Notes: generated by a model from the sequence alone, not told the origin. A stretch of DNA of 35,425 nucleotides from Candidatus Heimdallarchaeota archaeon (GCA_015522385.1 WAMJ01000013.1:1-35425), one strand, 5' to 3'; counted from the stretch's first letter, positions 1 through 8,191 are shown. Translations and numbers: made by a program.

Positions 1-183
1 ATCAATTGGCTGGTGGAATACGAGATTGCCGCGATAGTGAGCAACAAGGGGATTAGTGATACGAGTGTGAATCGTAGCAGTACAGATTGCCTCAGGTGGC
101 TTCCGAGAAAAACCATAAGTGTAATCGATTTTAAGCCTAATAAGCACTTGTGTGAAAATCAGGAGGAGAGAGCCCCTAGGTAA
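1..183 (+). CDS. possible C-terminal tail of a gene entering from the left edge
   Basis: Frame 1 is open from the first base to a TAA stop at 181-183, giving 60 residues (beginning INWLVEYEIA, ending QEERAPR) with no start codon needed. It could be the end of a gene that begins outside the window. I recognise no domain, and the stretch is short enough to be open by chance. The composition is mixed, with basic residues and two cysteines. The next 276 bases are AT-rich and non-coding, which suits the end of a gene but does not prove one. Confidence 0.3.
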   Translation: MNWLVEYEIAAIVSNKGISDTSVNRSSTDCLRWLPRKTISVIDFKPNKHLCENQEERAPR

Positions 184-459
184 ATAATCAAACATGGATT
201 TCATAGACATACCCATATTCTGGGGCACATAGGTACAGAATATTAGATTTCGAGGAATATAACTATAATATGTAATTCAAACGTCAGAATTTTCGATTCT
301 CTATAATCTAAATTCTCACATCCGAATATTCAGAAAAATACTTACCGAACATGATTTACTTACATGCAGTATAGTTTCTGAACTGCGATAATCTCGGGAT
401 GCTTCCGTCACAATGAATTCTGATTGGTGTCTTGGGAGATTCTCAGATCCGATTCGGAC
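184..459. other. AT-rich intergenic stretch, no gene seen
   Basis: No open frame of useful length and no RNA gene is visible. The only structure I see is a weak 5-bp inverted repeat (AGAAT, loop TTTCG, ATTCT) near 285-299. It lies between the possible left-edge gene tail and the 3' end of the minus-strand methyltransferase gene, so it probably holds transcript ends. Confidence 0.5.
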
Positions 460-1023
460 TCACCACAGGAAGGGGATGAACTTCTTCGTCCGTTTCTGGT
501 AGTCCTCATATGCCTTACCAAAGTGCTTGACAAGCATCTCCTCCTCCACCACGACTGCCCTGCTGTAGCCGTAGATGGAGACGATGGTTATGAGGAGAAC
601 CCAGTACCCCGTGGCGATGGGGAGGGAAACGGAGAGGATGAAGTAGAAGGTGTACGTCGGGTGCCTAATCAGCGAGTAGGGACCAGAGGTGACAAGGGGT
701 GTTTCCTTGCCTAGCCCCCATGAGTGTGAGTGAACGCCCCTCAGGATTCTGGCCCAAATGGCGACGACAGTCCCCGTTGCGATGAAGACCACGGCGATGA
801 TCTGTACGGAACTCTCTCCATCTGTTGGGTACAGGATATAGTACACCCAGCCCAGCCAGATTGCCAAGGAGCTGATACCGAGGATGGCATTCGCCTGTGG
901 ATCCTCTTCTACGTCGTGCGTTGTCAGCTCGGTCTTCCTCCTCGACATGGCGATATCCAGTGGGATGTGGACGGCGAAGTAGAGGATCAGGAGAGAGGTG
1001 AGAGAAATCCAGACGAGGGTCAC
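460..1023 (-). CDS. isoprenylcysteine carboxyl methyltransferase-like membrane protein
   Basis: The 187-residue protein has about five hydrophobic segments (roughly residues 3-25, 45-65, 72-92 and a pair at 125-150). Its C-terminus matches the ICMT/PEMT-like integral membrane methyltransferase family: GPYSLIRHPTY around 114-124, then an EEE-x3-KHFGKAYEDYQKR-type block and a KFIPFLW end. In this family the RHP and E/Y-rich blocks bind S-adenosylmethionine next to a membrane-embedded acceptor. The acceptor here is unknown: prokaryotic members methylate lipids, amines or other substrates, so protein prenylcysteine methylation should not be assumed. The start is GTG, with an A/T-rich element near 1045-1053, about 26 nt upstream. 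It has no operon partner. Confidence 0.8.
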   Translation of the reverse strand: MTLVWISLTSLLILYFAVHIPLDIAMSRRKTELTTHDVEEDPQANAILGISSLAIWLGWVYYILYPTDGESSVQIIAVVFIATGTVVAIWARILRGVHSHSWGLGKETPLVTSGPYSLIRHPTYTFYFILSVSLPIATGYWVLLITIVSIYGYSRAVVVEEEMLVKHFGKAYEDYQKRTKKFIPFLW

Positions 1024-1123
1024 TGACAGCCATTCGTCCCCTGCAAGATAAGTCTTGTGAGTAGATGTCGTCAGGGCGGAAGTAAGAGGAACAGGAAGGA
1101 TGGAGAAGCCGACGAGATAGGGG

Positions 1124-1795
1124 ATGAACAGAGAAAGACCACGAGTTAATGAGGGGGATCGAGGGGAGTTCCTATATTCTTATATCCACCCGAGTGGAAG
1201 GAGGGTTGTGAAGGTAAATTACGGATTGGTCCTCATGGTCATCATCCTCATTGGCTCACCCGTGATCTTGGTCTTTGGCTGGAAGCTGAATCATCTTGTG
1301 GTCAGCGGACAGCGGCTGGGTGATGCTCCCGAGCTAAGTCTGGGAGGGGACACCAAATCTGGAATCACCATGGAGCAGCAGACGAGTGCGGACAATTGGA
1401 CGTACTTCAGCTCGACTTACCTTGTACCCGTGGACGGGTCTTTCGACTTTGACAGCGGATCCATTCTCTACATATCGGTGCCGTACAGCGCGGAGGATTC
1501 GGTGTCGCTCGTGGATCTGAGACTGGATGGTGGGGTGATTACGGCCTACCTGCTCAAGGAGGACAGGGGTCTACCAGGGATACAGCCGGTCTCTAAGATC
1601 ACGTACATTGTCCATATGGACATCACGACAGAGATCCGCTCATTCGTCGCGGTGAGCTACAACTCTATGTCCAATGTGCTGGTGCAGATGTTCATCATCT
1701 TGGACATCCTGCTGGTTGTGCGTCTGGTATATCTCGGGGTGATGAAGAGGGATCTGACATTCGGGGAGTTCGTGTCCTTCCTGAGATTTGAATGA
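1124..1795 (+). CDS. hypothetical membrane protein with two transmembrane helices
   Basis: The 223 residues form a basic N-terminal tail, a transmembrane helix at about 33-53, an extracytoplasmic domain of about 125 residues rich in Ser/Thr/Asp and probably beta-structured, a second helix at about 181-203, and a short basic C-terminal tail. Both termini are therefore predicted to be cytoplasmic. I do not recognise the family. It is divergent from the methyltransferase gene, 100 bp away, and 71 bp before the HD-like gene. The ATG at 1124 follows a purine-rich stretch that lies too close to be a normal ribosome binding site, so the start is moderately certain. Base usage resembles the neighbours. 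Confidence 0.6.
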   Translation: MNRERPRVNEGDRGEFLYSYIHPSGRRVVKVNYGLVLMVIILIGSPVILVFGWKLNHLVVSGQRLGDAPELSLGGDTKSGITMEQQTSADNWTYFSSTYLVPVDGSFDFDSGSILYISVPYSAEDSVSLVDLRLDGGVITAYLLKEDRGLPGIQPVSKITYIVHMDITTEIRSFVAVSYNSMSNVLVQMFIILDILLVVRLVYLGVMKRDLTFGEFVSFLRFE

Positions 1796-1866
1796 GTAAT
1801 ATTGCGGATTTGTTCGAAGCGAATTGACAAAAGTCCTCTTGGTTTGGCCAACTTTCTAATGCCCCC

Positions 1867-2382
1867 ATGATATGCAGTGATATGGAAGAGATATTCGAGA
1901 GACTGAAGGAAAGGATTGGGGAGAAAGACAGGATGCATGGGAGGGCTCATGTCGAGAGGGTCATTGCACGTGCCATGGAATTTGATGACGTCGTCCGAGC
2001 GGATGTTGACGCACTGACCCTGCTCATCATTGTCCACGGAATGGATCCACAGGAGGCGAAGATGGCGTTAGTGGAGGAGGGAGTCGACGAGGGGACGGCT
2101 GGGACCGTGATCGGTCTGATGAAGGAGAGGGAGGCACCGAAGTCCTTGGAGGCTAAGATCATGCACGATGCCCACTTCCTTGAGGGGGACTCGGAATTCT
2201 TCCAGATTCACAAGAGTCTGCTGACATCTTATGATCGGGGTGAGAATTTGGAGGAGTGCGTTATGGCAGTCGAGAAGATACCCAAGCGATGGGCGATGCT
2301 GTCCCGCAACGAATCTAAGTTTGCAAAGCGGGAACAGACCTTCAGGAGGTTCTTCGAGGAGCTCTCTGAGCTTATGGGATAA
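1867..2382 (+). CDS. degenerate HD-domain (metal phosphohydrolase-like) protein
   Basis: The 171 residues follow the small HD-superfamily layout. H24 and H28 lie in MHGRAHVERV (the usual H-x3-H-x-x-V helix), a hydrophobic helix ends in IIVHGMD at 54-60 where the family normally has L-x-HD, and LEAKIMHDAHFLE at 94-106 matches the late LEAKI-x-x-DAD-x-L motif with D101 kept. The His-Asp doublet is replaced by H57-G58, with a shortened loop after it, and the second family histidine region is absent. Metal binding and phosphohydrolase activity are therefore doubtful, and the protein may only bind a nucleotide. The ATG at 1867 is the first in frame; ATG at 1882 is an alternative. It converges on the C_GCAxxG gene. 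Confidence 0.6.
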   Translation: MICSDMEEIFERLKERIGEKDRMHGRAHVERVIARAMEFDDVVRADVDALTLLIIVHGMDPQEAKMALVEEGVDEGTAGTVIGLMKEREAPKSLEAKIMHDAHFLEGDSEFFQIHKSLLTSYDRGENLEECVMAVEKIPKRWAMLSRNESKFAKREQTFRRFFEELSELMG

Positions 2383-2418
2383 GCTGGTTCGGATATTGTC
2401 AACAGTTGTCGGATAAGC

Positions 2419-3297
2419 TCAAGTGGAGTCTACAAGTCTAAGCTCTACCTGCTGGGTGACCCACTCCACGATTGGGGAACATCTCGCTCTGGTCTCTTGG
2501 AATTCGTCGAATGAGTTGAAGGTACAATTGGTTATTCCACTGCACTCGAGCGACCCGTACCTCTTCTCAAAATCGTCAATGAGCGAGTTTGTGAGCTTTG
2601 AGAATTTCCGGGAGACGCCCTTGAAAATGTGCCTGAATCTGAACGCATCCTCCTTGCTGTGTTCATTGCCATGGGTGAGTCCGAGGGCGATGACCCCACC
2701 AGCAAGTGCAGCGCAGCTCCCTCCCTTGAGCCCGATGCCTCCATCAAGAACCGTAGTTATTCGCTCTATATCCGCGTCTCCGATTCCGGTCTTCTCCCTG
2801 ATGGCAACCAGTACGTCCGTCCCACAATGGGCGTATGGATCATCGCTGTGCTTGATCTCCTCTTCTTCCTCCTGATCAAGGAGGAACTTCATGCTCAGTG
2901 CTGACTGCTTCACGCATCCCTTGGCCTTCTTGGGAATTAGAAGCCCCACCTTCCCCTTGATCGTTTGGAAGTCCAGCCCCGTCCGGTCTCTGCAGAGCGT
3001 ACCACCAAATTCTCCCGTGAACCAGTCTACGTATCTCCCCGCCTGCATCAGCAGTTCACGCTCGACTGCGGGACTCCAATCATCCCCGAGCCGCTTCTGT
3101 GCCAAGTTGATCGCAGCACCGAAGACCACACCGCAGGTGGATCCTCGGTTATAGAGCCCACCAGCAAGACCTGTGACTGCCTTGAGCAAGAGATCACGGC
3201 TTATGTCCTCTGAATTCTGGTACGGGATAATCTGGCTCTCACAGCAGTTTAGCGTCCTGAAGAGGAGTTTCTTCGACTGCTTGACATAGAGTTCCAT
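2419..3297 (-). CDS. C_GCAxxG_C_C family protein, duplicated (putative redox-active)
   Basis: The 292 residues hold two copies of the C_GCAxxG_C_C pattern. Copy 1 has C18/C19, a glycine-rich GLAGGLYNRGSTCG-VVFGA segment with C55, and C102 in GGTLCRDRTG. Copy 2 has C158, GGSCAALAGGVIALG with C195, and C252 and C258 in LECSGITNC. An acidic linker (EEEEE near 143-147) separates them. Single-copy members of about 120-150 residues are called redox-active proteins and are often exported or linked to metal or electron transfer; their biochemistry is poorly defined. No signal peptide or membrane helix is seen, so this form is probably cytoplasmic. C128 and C273 are extra cysteines. The gene is transcribed alone and is divergent from the DinB-like gene. 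Confidence 0.75.
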   Translation of the reverse strand: MELYVKQSKKLLFRTLNCCESQIIPYQNSEDISRDLLLKAVTGLAGGLYNRGSTCGVVFGAAINLAQKRLGDDWSPAVERELLMQAGRYVDWFTGEFGGTLCRDRTGLDFQTIKGKVGLLIPKKAKGCVKQSALSMKFLLDQEEEEEIKHSDDPYAHCGTDVLVAIREKTGIGDADIERITTVLDGGIGLKGGSCAALAGGVIALGLTHGNEHSKEDAFRFRHIFKGVSRKFSKLTNSLIDDFEKRYGSLECSGITNCTFNSFDEFQETRARCSPIVEWVTQQVELRLVDST

Positions 3298-3387
3298 AGT
3301 TCTAGAACGGGTTACTCAATATAAATGATAGCTCGGTGGGTAACCACAAATACCAATGTATTAATTCTAGGTGTGGAGGAAAGGTGT

Positions 3388-3852
3388 ATGGAACAGGAGA
3401 TTCGGGAGCTTAGGAGGCGACGGTACGAGGAGCTCGGTGCAGTCCTCGAACAACTGAACGACGAGGAGCTGAACGCACAGCCCCTGGAGAACAAACGATC
3501 GCTGGCTGAGCTCATCGCCCACATCTTCATGGTTGACAGCTTCCCTTTCGGGATCGCTAAGATGGTACAGATGACCGTGATGGCCAAGGTAGTGGACAGA
3601 GTACAGAAGAGGAAAATCGATGGATCGGACTATGTCTGGGACCTCGATAAGGGGAAGAGGAGGAAGCCAAAGTATATTCCACGGGAGAAGCTCCTGAAGA
3701 GATACAGGAAGATTGAGGCTGGGATAGAGGAATTCGAGTATAAGGAGAAGGACAGGAAGTACAGGTTCTTCTCGGAGTACCATGCTAATTTCCACCTCAG
3801 GCAACTGGAGCTTCTCATTGACAGGTGCGGATACGATATCGCCCTCCCATAG
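3388..3852 (+). CDS. DinB-like / YfiT family putative metalloenzyme
   Basis: With the ATG at 3388 the protein has 154 residues in a predicted four-helix bundle. It carries the DinB-superfamily signature: LNDEELN followed by SLAELIAHI (H45) and the C-terminal YHANFHLRQLELL with H132 and H136. The three histidines are the usual metal ligands of this superfamily, whose members include thiol-dependent transferases and many proteins of unknown function. I chose 3388 because a clear GGAGG Shine-Dalgarno lies at 3375-3379. An in-frame ATG at 3325 would add 21 residues that do not fit the fold. The middle (about 65-105) is very basic (QKRKIDG, KGKRRKPKY), which is unusual. The substrate is unknown. 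Confidence 0.65.
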   Translation: MEQEIRELRRRRYEELGAVLEQLNDEELNAQPLENKRSLAELIAHIFMVDSFPFGIAKMVQMTVMAKVVDRVQKRKIDGSDYVWDLDKGKRRKPKYIPREKLLKRYRKIEAGIEEFEYKEKDRKYRFFSEYHANFHLRQLELLIDRCGYDIALP

Positions 3853-3916
3853 GACATTCATTGGATGATTCTTTGAAAATACTAACTAGTAAAGTGTCCT
3901 TGCCAATCACAATGCT

Positions 3917-3964
3917 GAGTTTCTACGTAATGTAGTTTCTACATATCGTAGTTTCTACATGTAA
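3917..3964. repeat. three tandem copies of a 16-bp repeat at the 3' end of asd
   Basis: Three direct copies with a period of exactly 16 bp lie at 3917-3932, 3933-3948 and 3949-3964. The middle copy is TAGTTTCTACATATCG. All three share AGTTTCTAC and vary in the last six or seven bases. The third copy contains the last codon and the TAG stop of asd (3955-3957, minus strand), so the array runs from inside the gene into the space beyond it. There is no spacer, so it is not a CRISPR array. A role in transcription termination or protein binding is possible but unproven. Confidence 0.8.
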
Positions 3965-4953
3965 CCGTTGTTCAGAGCGTACTCAGCGTTGAGCACACTA
4001 CCTCCAGCACCACCGCGTATGGTGTTGTGGGCGAGGACAAATGCACGGAGGACGCCCTTCCTATACCTGAGCCTCCCGACGCTCGTCGCCATCCCACGGG
4101 CGTTGTGGGGAGAGCCGAGGAAAGAGTCCAGCTTGGGCTGCGGTCGGTCGTCTTCTTCGAGGTAGATCAGATGCCTCTCGGGAGCCACGGAGTAGTCGCC
4201 GACAAGGGGCGAGCGGATACCCAATAGGTGTTCCTTGAGCTCCGAGAGGTCGAGGTCAACCCGTACATTAACGGATGCGATGTGCCCGTCAGGTACGGGA
4301 ACCCGTGCGCAGTTAGCGTGGATGGTAAGATCCCTCCCGGTAATCTTCACCCCCTCTTTTTCCATCTTTTCCTCCTCTCCAGCGATGTAGGGGACGACAT
4401 TGTCAGGATAACTCTCGTTGCTCAGTCCCTTGAAACCCGCACCACTCATCGCTTGGTACGTGCTGACATGTACCTCGGAGAATGGCTGGAAGTTGTACAG
4501 CTCATGGAGGAAGGTGGAGACACCGGAGATCGAACAGTTGGAGTTGGTGACGATGAACCCGTCTTTCCCCTGTTTCTCCACAAGTGAGATATGCTCACCG
4601 TTGATCTCGGGGATGAGGATGGGGACGTCGTCGTCCATCCGGTGGCTTGAGGCATTGGAGAAGACGTATTTTCCGTCCTCTCGCAGACGGCTTTCCAGAT
4701 CACCAGCAACGGACGAGGGCAGACCCGAGAAGGCGATGTCGAAGTCGTCACCGAGGTCATCAAGTGACAGGAGTTCGGTATCTGCGATAGACTCAGGAAC
4801 CTCGAAGAATGGCAACCTCCAGATGTCCTTCACCCTCTTTCCGGCGGAAGAGTTAGCGTACAGCCCTTGGATCTTGAAGCGGGGATGCTCTGAGATCATC
4901 CGGACGAACTGCTGCCCGATCAGCCCAGAAGCCCCGAGGATCACGACTTTCAT
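3955..4953 (-). CDS. asd: aspartate-semialdehyde dehydrogenase
   Basis: The 332-residue protein makes L-aspartate 4-semialdehyde from aspartyl phosphate with NADPH in the cytoplasm. GASGLIG at 7-13 is the nucleotide-binding loop, C140 in TNSNCS is the catalytic cysteine, and QAMSGAGFKGL and HANCARVPVPDGH are the following family blocks. The length and blocks fit the archaeal/fungal-type subfamily. The ATG at 4953 overlaps the aroC stop as ATGA, so the two are translationally coupled. An upstream in-frame start would add an unrelated 31-residue tail and was rejected. Its place is notable: its product is the co-substrate of ADH synthase, encoded by the first gene of the same aro cluster, as well as the precursor of threonine, methionine and lysine. 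Confidence 0.93.
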   Translation of the reverse strand: MKVVILGASGLIGQQFVRMISEHPRFKIQGLYANSSAGKRVKDIWRLPFFEVPESIADTELLSLDDLGDDFDIAFSGLPSSVAGDLESRLREDGKYVFSNASSHRMDDDVPILIPEINGEHISLVEKQGKDGFIVTNSNCSISGVSTFLHELYNFQPFSEVHVSTYQAMSGAGFKGLSNESYPDNVVPYIAGEEEKMEKEGVKITGRDLTIHANCARVPVPDGHIASVNVRVDLDLSELKEHLLGIRSPLVGDYSVAPERHLIYLEEDDRPQPKLDSFLGSPHNARGMATSVGRLRYRKGVLRAFVLAHNTIRGGAGGSVLNAEYALNNGYM

Positions 4954-6020
4954 GGAATCACCTCGAACTTGCCACGGAGCATCAGGTCGAGAATGGTTAT
5001 AGCAGCTGCGCACTCCACAACCACTACTGCTCTCGGGACGATGCAAGGATCGTGCCTTCCCCTGACCTTGAGCTCGGAGATTTGACCGGTCTCGAGATCC
5101 ACTGTTTGCTGCTGCTTAGATATGCTGGACGTCGGCTTGAACGCTACCCTAAATTCTACTGGCATACCATTCGAGAGCCCTCCGAGAATACCGCCCGCGT
5201 TGTTTGTCCGGGTTCGAATCTCCTCGCCCTCGTAGTAATACTCGTCGTTGTGCTCACTCCCCCTCATCCGGGCGGCAGAGAATCCAGAGCCAAACTCCAC
5301 ACCTTTCGTAGCTGGAATGCCGTACATCATCAGTGCAATTCTACCCTCGATGCTCCCGAATATCGGCTCACCGACACCCACAGGAAGCCCTGTGATCCTG
5401 CAGCCAACGACTCCTCCCACGCTGTCACCCTCCTGCTTAACCCTCTGGATGGTCTCAATGATCTGCTTCTCCACACCTGCATCAGGAACCCTGACAATGT
5501 TCTCGTATACGTAGGACAGGTTGGAAACCGGTGACTCGATCCCTGCGATCTCCTTGGTGTACGCTGATACTGAAATACCACTGCGGGAGAGGATCTGCTT
5601 TGCGATGCTACCTGCTATCACAAGACCTATTGTCATCCTACCACTGAAGCTTCCGCTTCCCCTGTAGTCGTTTGCCCCACCATATTTCACGTGAGCAGGG
5701 TAGTCAGCGTGTCCAGGTCGGGGAGTGTTCTTGATCTCGTCGTAGTAGCTCGAGTCAACATCACGGTTACGGACGAAAGCCACGACTGGCTCTCCAGTGG
5801 TTCTACCGTTAAAGATACCAGTCTCGACTATAAGCTGGTCCCTCTCCTTACGATCCGTGGTCACCCTCGATTGACCTGGAGCTCTCCTACTGAGGTTAAG
5901 CTGGATTTCGTCAAGGTCGATCTTGAAGTTGGGAGGTACACCTTCGACGACCACACCCACCATATTTCCGTGGGACGACCCGATAAGTGTAACCCTGTAC
6001 TCTATTCCTATGCTGTTCAA
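4950..6020 (-). CDS. aroC: chorismate synthase
   Basis: This enzyme converts 5-enolpyruvylshikimate-3-phosphate to chorismate with reduced flavin. The family blocks are all present: RVTLIGSSHGN near the N-terminus, an APGQSRVTTDRKE-type block, TPRPGHADY, YGGANDYRGSGSFSGR, GCRITGLPVGVGEP, FGSGFSAARMRGSEHND, NNAGGILGGLSNG and the GRHDPCIVPRAV block. The family normally begins at an N-S-F-G-like motif. Here NSIG is preceded directly by a TTG at 6020, which I take as the start (356 residues). An ATG at 6077 would add 19 residues (MFCFGTKVRINT...) unlike the family. A TATA-like element about 27 nt before the TTG supports this. The gene follows aroA after a 130-bp gap and overlaps asd by 4 nt. Confidence 0.92.
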   Translation of the reverse strand: MNSIGIEYRVTLIGSSHGNMVGVVVEGVPPNFKIDLDEIQLNLSRRAPGQSRVTTDRKERDQLIVETGIFNGRTTGEPVVAFVRNRDVDSSYYDEIKNTPRPGHADYPAHVKYGGANDYRGSGSFSGRMTIGLVIAGSIAKQILSRSGISVSAYTKEIAGIESPVSNLSYVYENIVRVPDAGVEKQIIETIQRVKQEGDSVGGVVGCRITGLPVGVGEPIFGSIEGRIALMMYGIPATKGVEFGSGFSAARMRGSEHNDEYYYEGEEIRTRTNNAGGILGGLSNGMPVEFRVAFKPTSSISKQQQTVDLETGQISELKVRGRHDPCIVPRAVVVVECAAAITILDLMLRGKFEVIP

Positions 6021-6041
6021 CGAATGACACCATACCCAATG

Positions 6042-6051
6042 AGTATTAATT
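6042..6051 (-). promoter_or_regulatory. TATA-like element, possible internal promoter for aroC-asd
   Basis: On the minus strand the A/T-rich AATTAATACT lies about 27 nt upstream of the proposed TTG start of aroC. It sits in the only sizeable gap (130 bp) of the aro cluster. The spacing suits a leaderless archaeal transcript. This is inference from position and composition only. Confidence 0.4.
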
Positions 6052-6150
6052 CTTACCTTCGTCCCAAAGCAAAACATAGGGTTTTTGTCCTACCTCGAAT
6101 AGATCCAGAATGATCTCTCTTCCGGAGACCATATAGGAGGGGAAGAGAGG

Positions 6151-7386
6151 TCACTTAGAGACTGATTCCAGAACCTCGAAGAAGTTGGGGAAGGACACCG
6201 CGACACAGTCAGGGTCATCGATCTCTACCGGTTTGTCGGCTGCAGTACCTGCAATTGTGGCCGCCATCGCAATTCTGTGGTCTCCGTAGGTGCTCACCGC
6301 AGACCATCCATGGATACTTCCCGTGCCCTCAATTATGCATCCGTCGTCCGTCTCCTCAACGTCGACCCCCATGCCCTCGAGCATCTCCACTACTGCTTTG
6401 ATCCGGTCTGTCTCCTTAAACCTGAGGTGGTGAGCACCAAAGAGCCTAGAACGACCTATAGACATCGAGGCCAAGACGGATACGATGGGGAAGAGGTCGG
6501 GGGAGGAACCGAGATCCACGTCGCAGCCAATCAGATCCCCACCAGAGAGCTTGAGGATGTCGTCATCCCACTCTATGTTTCCACCGAACATCTCGATGAT
6601 CTCCACGATCCTTGAATCTGCCTGTGGGTATCGCATGTCCATACCCATTATGCTAATACGATTCTCACCAAGGACACCGGCTACAGCGAAGAAAGCCAGT
6701 GAACTAAAATCTGCAGATACCCGGATATCACAGGGACGGAGTGAAGTAGCATTTATCCTGTACGAATTCTCCCCAATCTCAATACTCGCCCCAAAGTCAT
6801 AGAGCATCTGAATGGTAAGATCAACGTAGGGCTTGGAGACCATGCGTCCAGATACCCGGATAGTGGAGGGAGCGTTTCTAGTAGCGAGAGCTATCAATAG
6901 GGCACTGATGTACTGTGAGCTGATATCTCCAGCGACGGTACACTCTAGATCACCAGAGGGAAAGGGACCGCTCACCTTGACAGGAGGTGTTCCAGAGCTC
7001 TCCGCCGATATGCCGAGTTCTACCAGTGCCTCCACCAGATGTCCGATCGGACGTGAATTCAGGGAGTCATCGCCTGAGAGCTCGCTGGTCTCAGGGAAGA
7101 GGCAGGAGACCGCAGTGAGTAACCTCAGGGTAGTCCCAGAGTTCTTGCAGTCAACAGATCCCGGTCCGTGGGAGATTGTGCGGTCTACAACAAGTGTACC
7201 ATCTTCCCAGTGAAATTCAGCGCCCATACGCTCCAGTACCCCGAGAGTTGCCTTAGTGTCCTCAGAGAGTAAGGGGTTACTGACCCGACCTCCGGCGATG
7301 CAGGTGAGGATGAATGCGCGGTGTGTGATGCTTTTGCTGGAAGGGATCTCGATACTTCCCTCAAGTCGTCGTGGTTCGATAATCAC
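6151..7386 (-). CDS. aroA: 3-phosphoshikimate 1-carboxyvinyltransferase (EPSP synthase)
   Basis: The 411-residue enzyme joins phosphoenolpyruvate to shikimate-3-phosphate. It has the two-domain signatures: PSSKSITHRAF at about 16-26 (the conserved lysine-containing phosphate loop), NSGTTLRLL near 82-90 (PEP-binding loop), SGDDSLNSRPI, the GDISSQYISALL block, the DLFPIVSVLAS block, LRFKETDRIKA and YGDHRIAMA near the C-terminus. The first PEP loop reads NSGTTLR where most bacterial enzymes have N-A-G-T-A-x-R, as in some archaeal and other class variants. The start is GTG at 7386, and the 5' end overlaps the shikimate kinase gene by 26 bp, so translation is probably coupled. The length is normal for the family. 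Confidence 0.93.
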   Translation of the reverse strand: MIIEPRRLEGSIEIPSSKSITHRAFILTCIAGGRVSNPLLSEDTKATLGVLERMGAEFHWEDGTLVVDRTISHGPGSVDCKNSGTTLRLLTAVSCLFPETSELSGDDSLNSRPIGHLVEALVELGISAESSGTPPVKVSGPFPSGDLECTVAGDISSQYISALLIALATRNAPSTIRVSGRMVSKPYVDLTIQMLYDFGASIEIGENSYRINATSLRPCDIRVSADFSSLAFFAVAGVLGENRISIMGMDMRYPQADSRIVEIIEMFGGNIEWDDDILKLSGGDLIGCDVDLGSSPDLFPIVSVLASMSIGRSRLFGAHHLRFKETDRIKAVVEMLEGMGVDVEETDDGCIIEGTGSIHGWSAVSTYGDHRIAMAATIAGTAADKPVEIDDPDCVAVSFPNFFEVLESVSK

Positions 7387-8191
7387 TAGTTGAAGTCAGA
7401 ATGACATCGTATAAAGGAGCTTGGGTTCTGATAGCTTCCAAACCGACCTTGGGATTCAGGAGGAACAATGAGGGACCAGCACCGTTTAGTCCGACACGGT
7501 CTGCCAGTGGAGAAAGCTTCTGAATAAGCCCAAAGTCACCGAGGAGCGGCCCGTATGCCATTGTATTGAGTCGGATGCACTCCCTGTAATCCCCTTGGTC
7601 AAGTGCGGAGATCGCACTGGCTATCAATCCTCTGTCAATATCTTCGAGAAGTATGTCGACATGTTGCTTCTCGTTTTTACGCTTGGGTACGAGGAGCACA
7701 ACTGGTTCGGCATCCATTCCAACCTGCTTCACCAGCCTCCTCTCACGAGTGTCCGTGACTGCGAGCCCACCGAGGAGGGAGGCATAAGCGTCGTCGATTG
7801 CACCAGTTATAGACACACCCGCTCTAATGGAGCTATCTGCAGAGAGGGAGACAAGCTCGTGCGGGCTTAGATCAACATCACTTATCAGCGCGAGTGTACC
7901 AAGTATTCCGAGTGACACAGCACTGGAGGTCTTGAGCCCCCGTGCCGCAGGAAGGGGAGATCTCACCTCGATCTTCCCGTTTACAGGGGTGCAGACCTGG
8001 TCCGTAAATACCTCCACGCAGCTCTCTACGAGCCGTGTGTCCATCCCATCAGTGACCTTGAACACCATTTCTTCTCCCTCGGTCATCCTCACCGAGGTGA
8101 AGATCCGGGTTCCGATAGCAGAACCCTTGTCCGCACGTATGGCATTGAGGACGGTGATAGCAGATCCAGTCCTGAACTCAACTGCCCTCAT
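7361..8191 (-). CDS. aroK: shikimate kinase, archaeal GHMP type
   Basis: This 276-residue enzyme phosphorylates shikimate with ATP. It belongs to the GHMP kinase superfamily, not the P-loop shikimate kinases of bacteria. The N-terminus (SAITVLNAIRADKGSAIG) is the characteristic archaeal shikimate-kinase start, PAARGLKTSSA at 81-91 is the GHMP ATP-binding loop, and LNGAGPSLFLL near 240-250 is the late glycine-rich GHMP motif 3. The ATG start lies 14 nt inside the end of the upstream aroDE gene, and its own end overlaps aroA by 26 nt. The order DHQ dehydratase, shikimate dehydrogenase, kinase, EPSP synthase matches the pathway order. Confidence 0.9.
   Translation of the reverse strand: MRAVEFRTGSAITVLNAIRADKGSAIGTRIFTSVRMTEGEEMVFKVTDGMDTRLVESCVEVFTDQVCTPVNGKIEVRSPLPAARGLKTSSAVSLGILGTLALISDVDLSPHELVSLSADSSIRAGVSITGAIDDAYASLLGGLAVTDTRERRLVKQVGMDAEPVVLLVPKRKNEKQHVDILLEDIDRGLIASAISALDQGDYRECIRLNTMAYGPLLGDFGLIQKLSPLADRVGLNGAGPSLFLLNPKVGLEAIRTQAPLYDVILTSTSDYRTTTT

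Noticed and set aside
424..714. 96-codon plus-strand frame opposite the methyltransferase gene
   Set aside because: The opposite strand encodes clear ICMT-family motifs; the plus frame is acidic low-complexity shadow.
3367..3861. 164-codon open frame on the minus strand
   Set aside because: It covers the DinB-like gene, which has a good ribosome binding site and family histidines; the minus frame has neither.
3917..3964. CRISPR array
   Set aside because: The three 16-bp units are directly adjacent with no spacers, and no cas genes are nearby.
4418..5002. 194-codon open frame on the plus strand across asd
   Set aside because: It lies opposite well-supported asd and aroC codons, has no family resemblance and a Ser/Arg-rich shadow composition.
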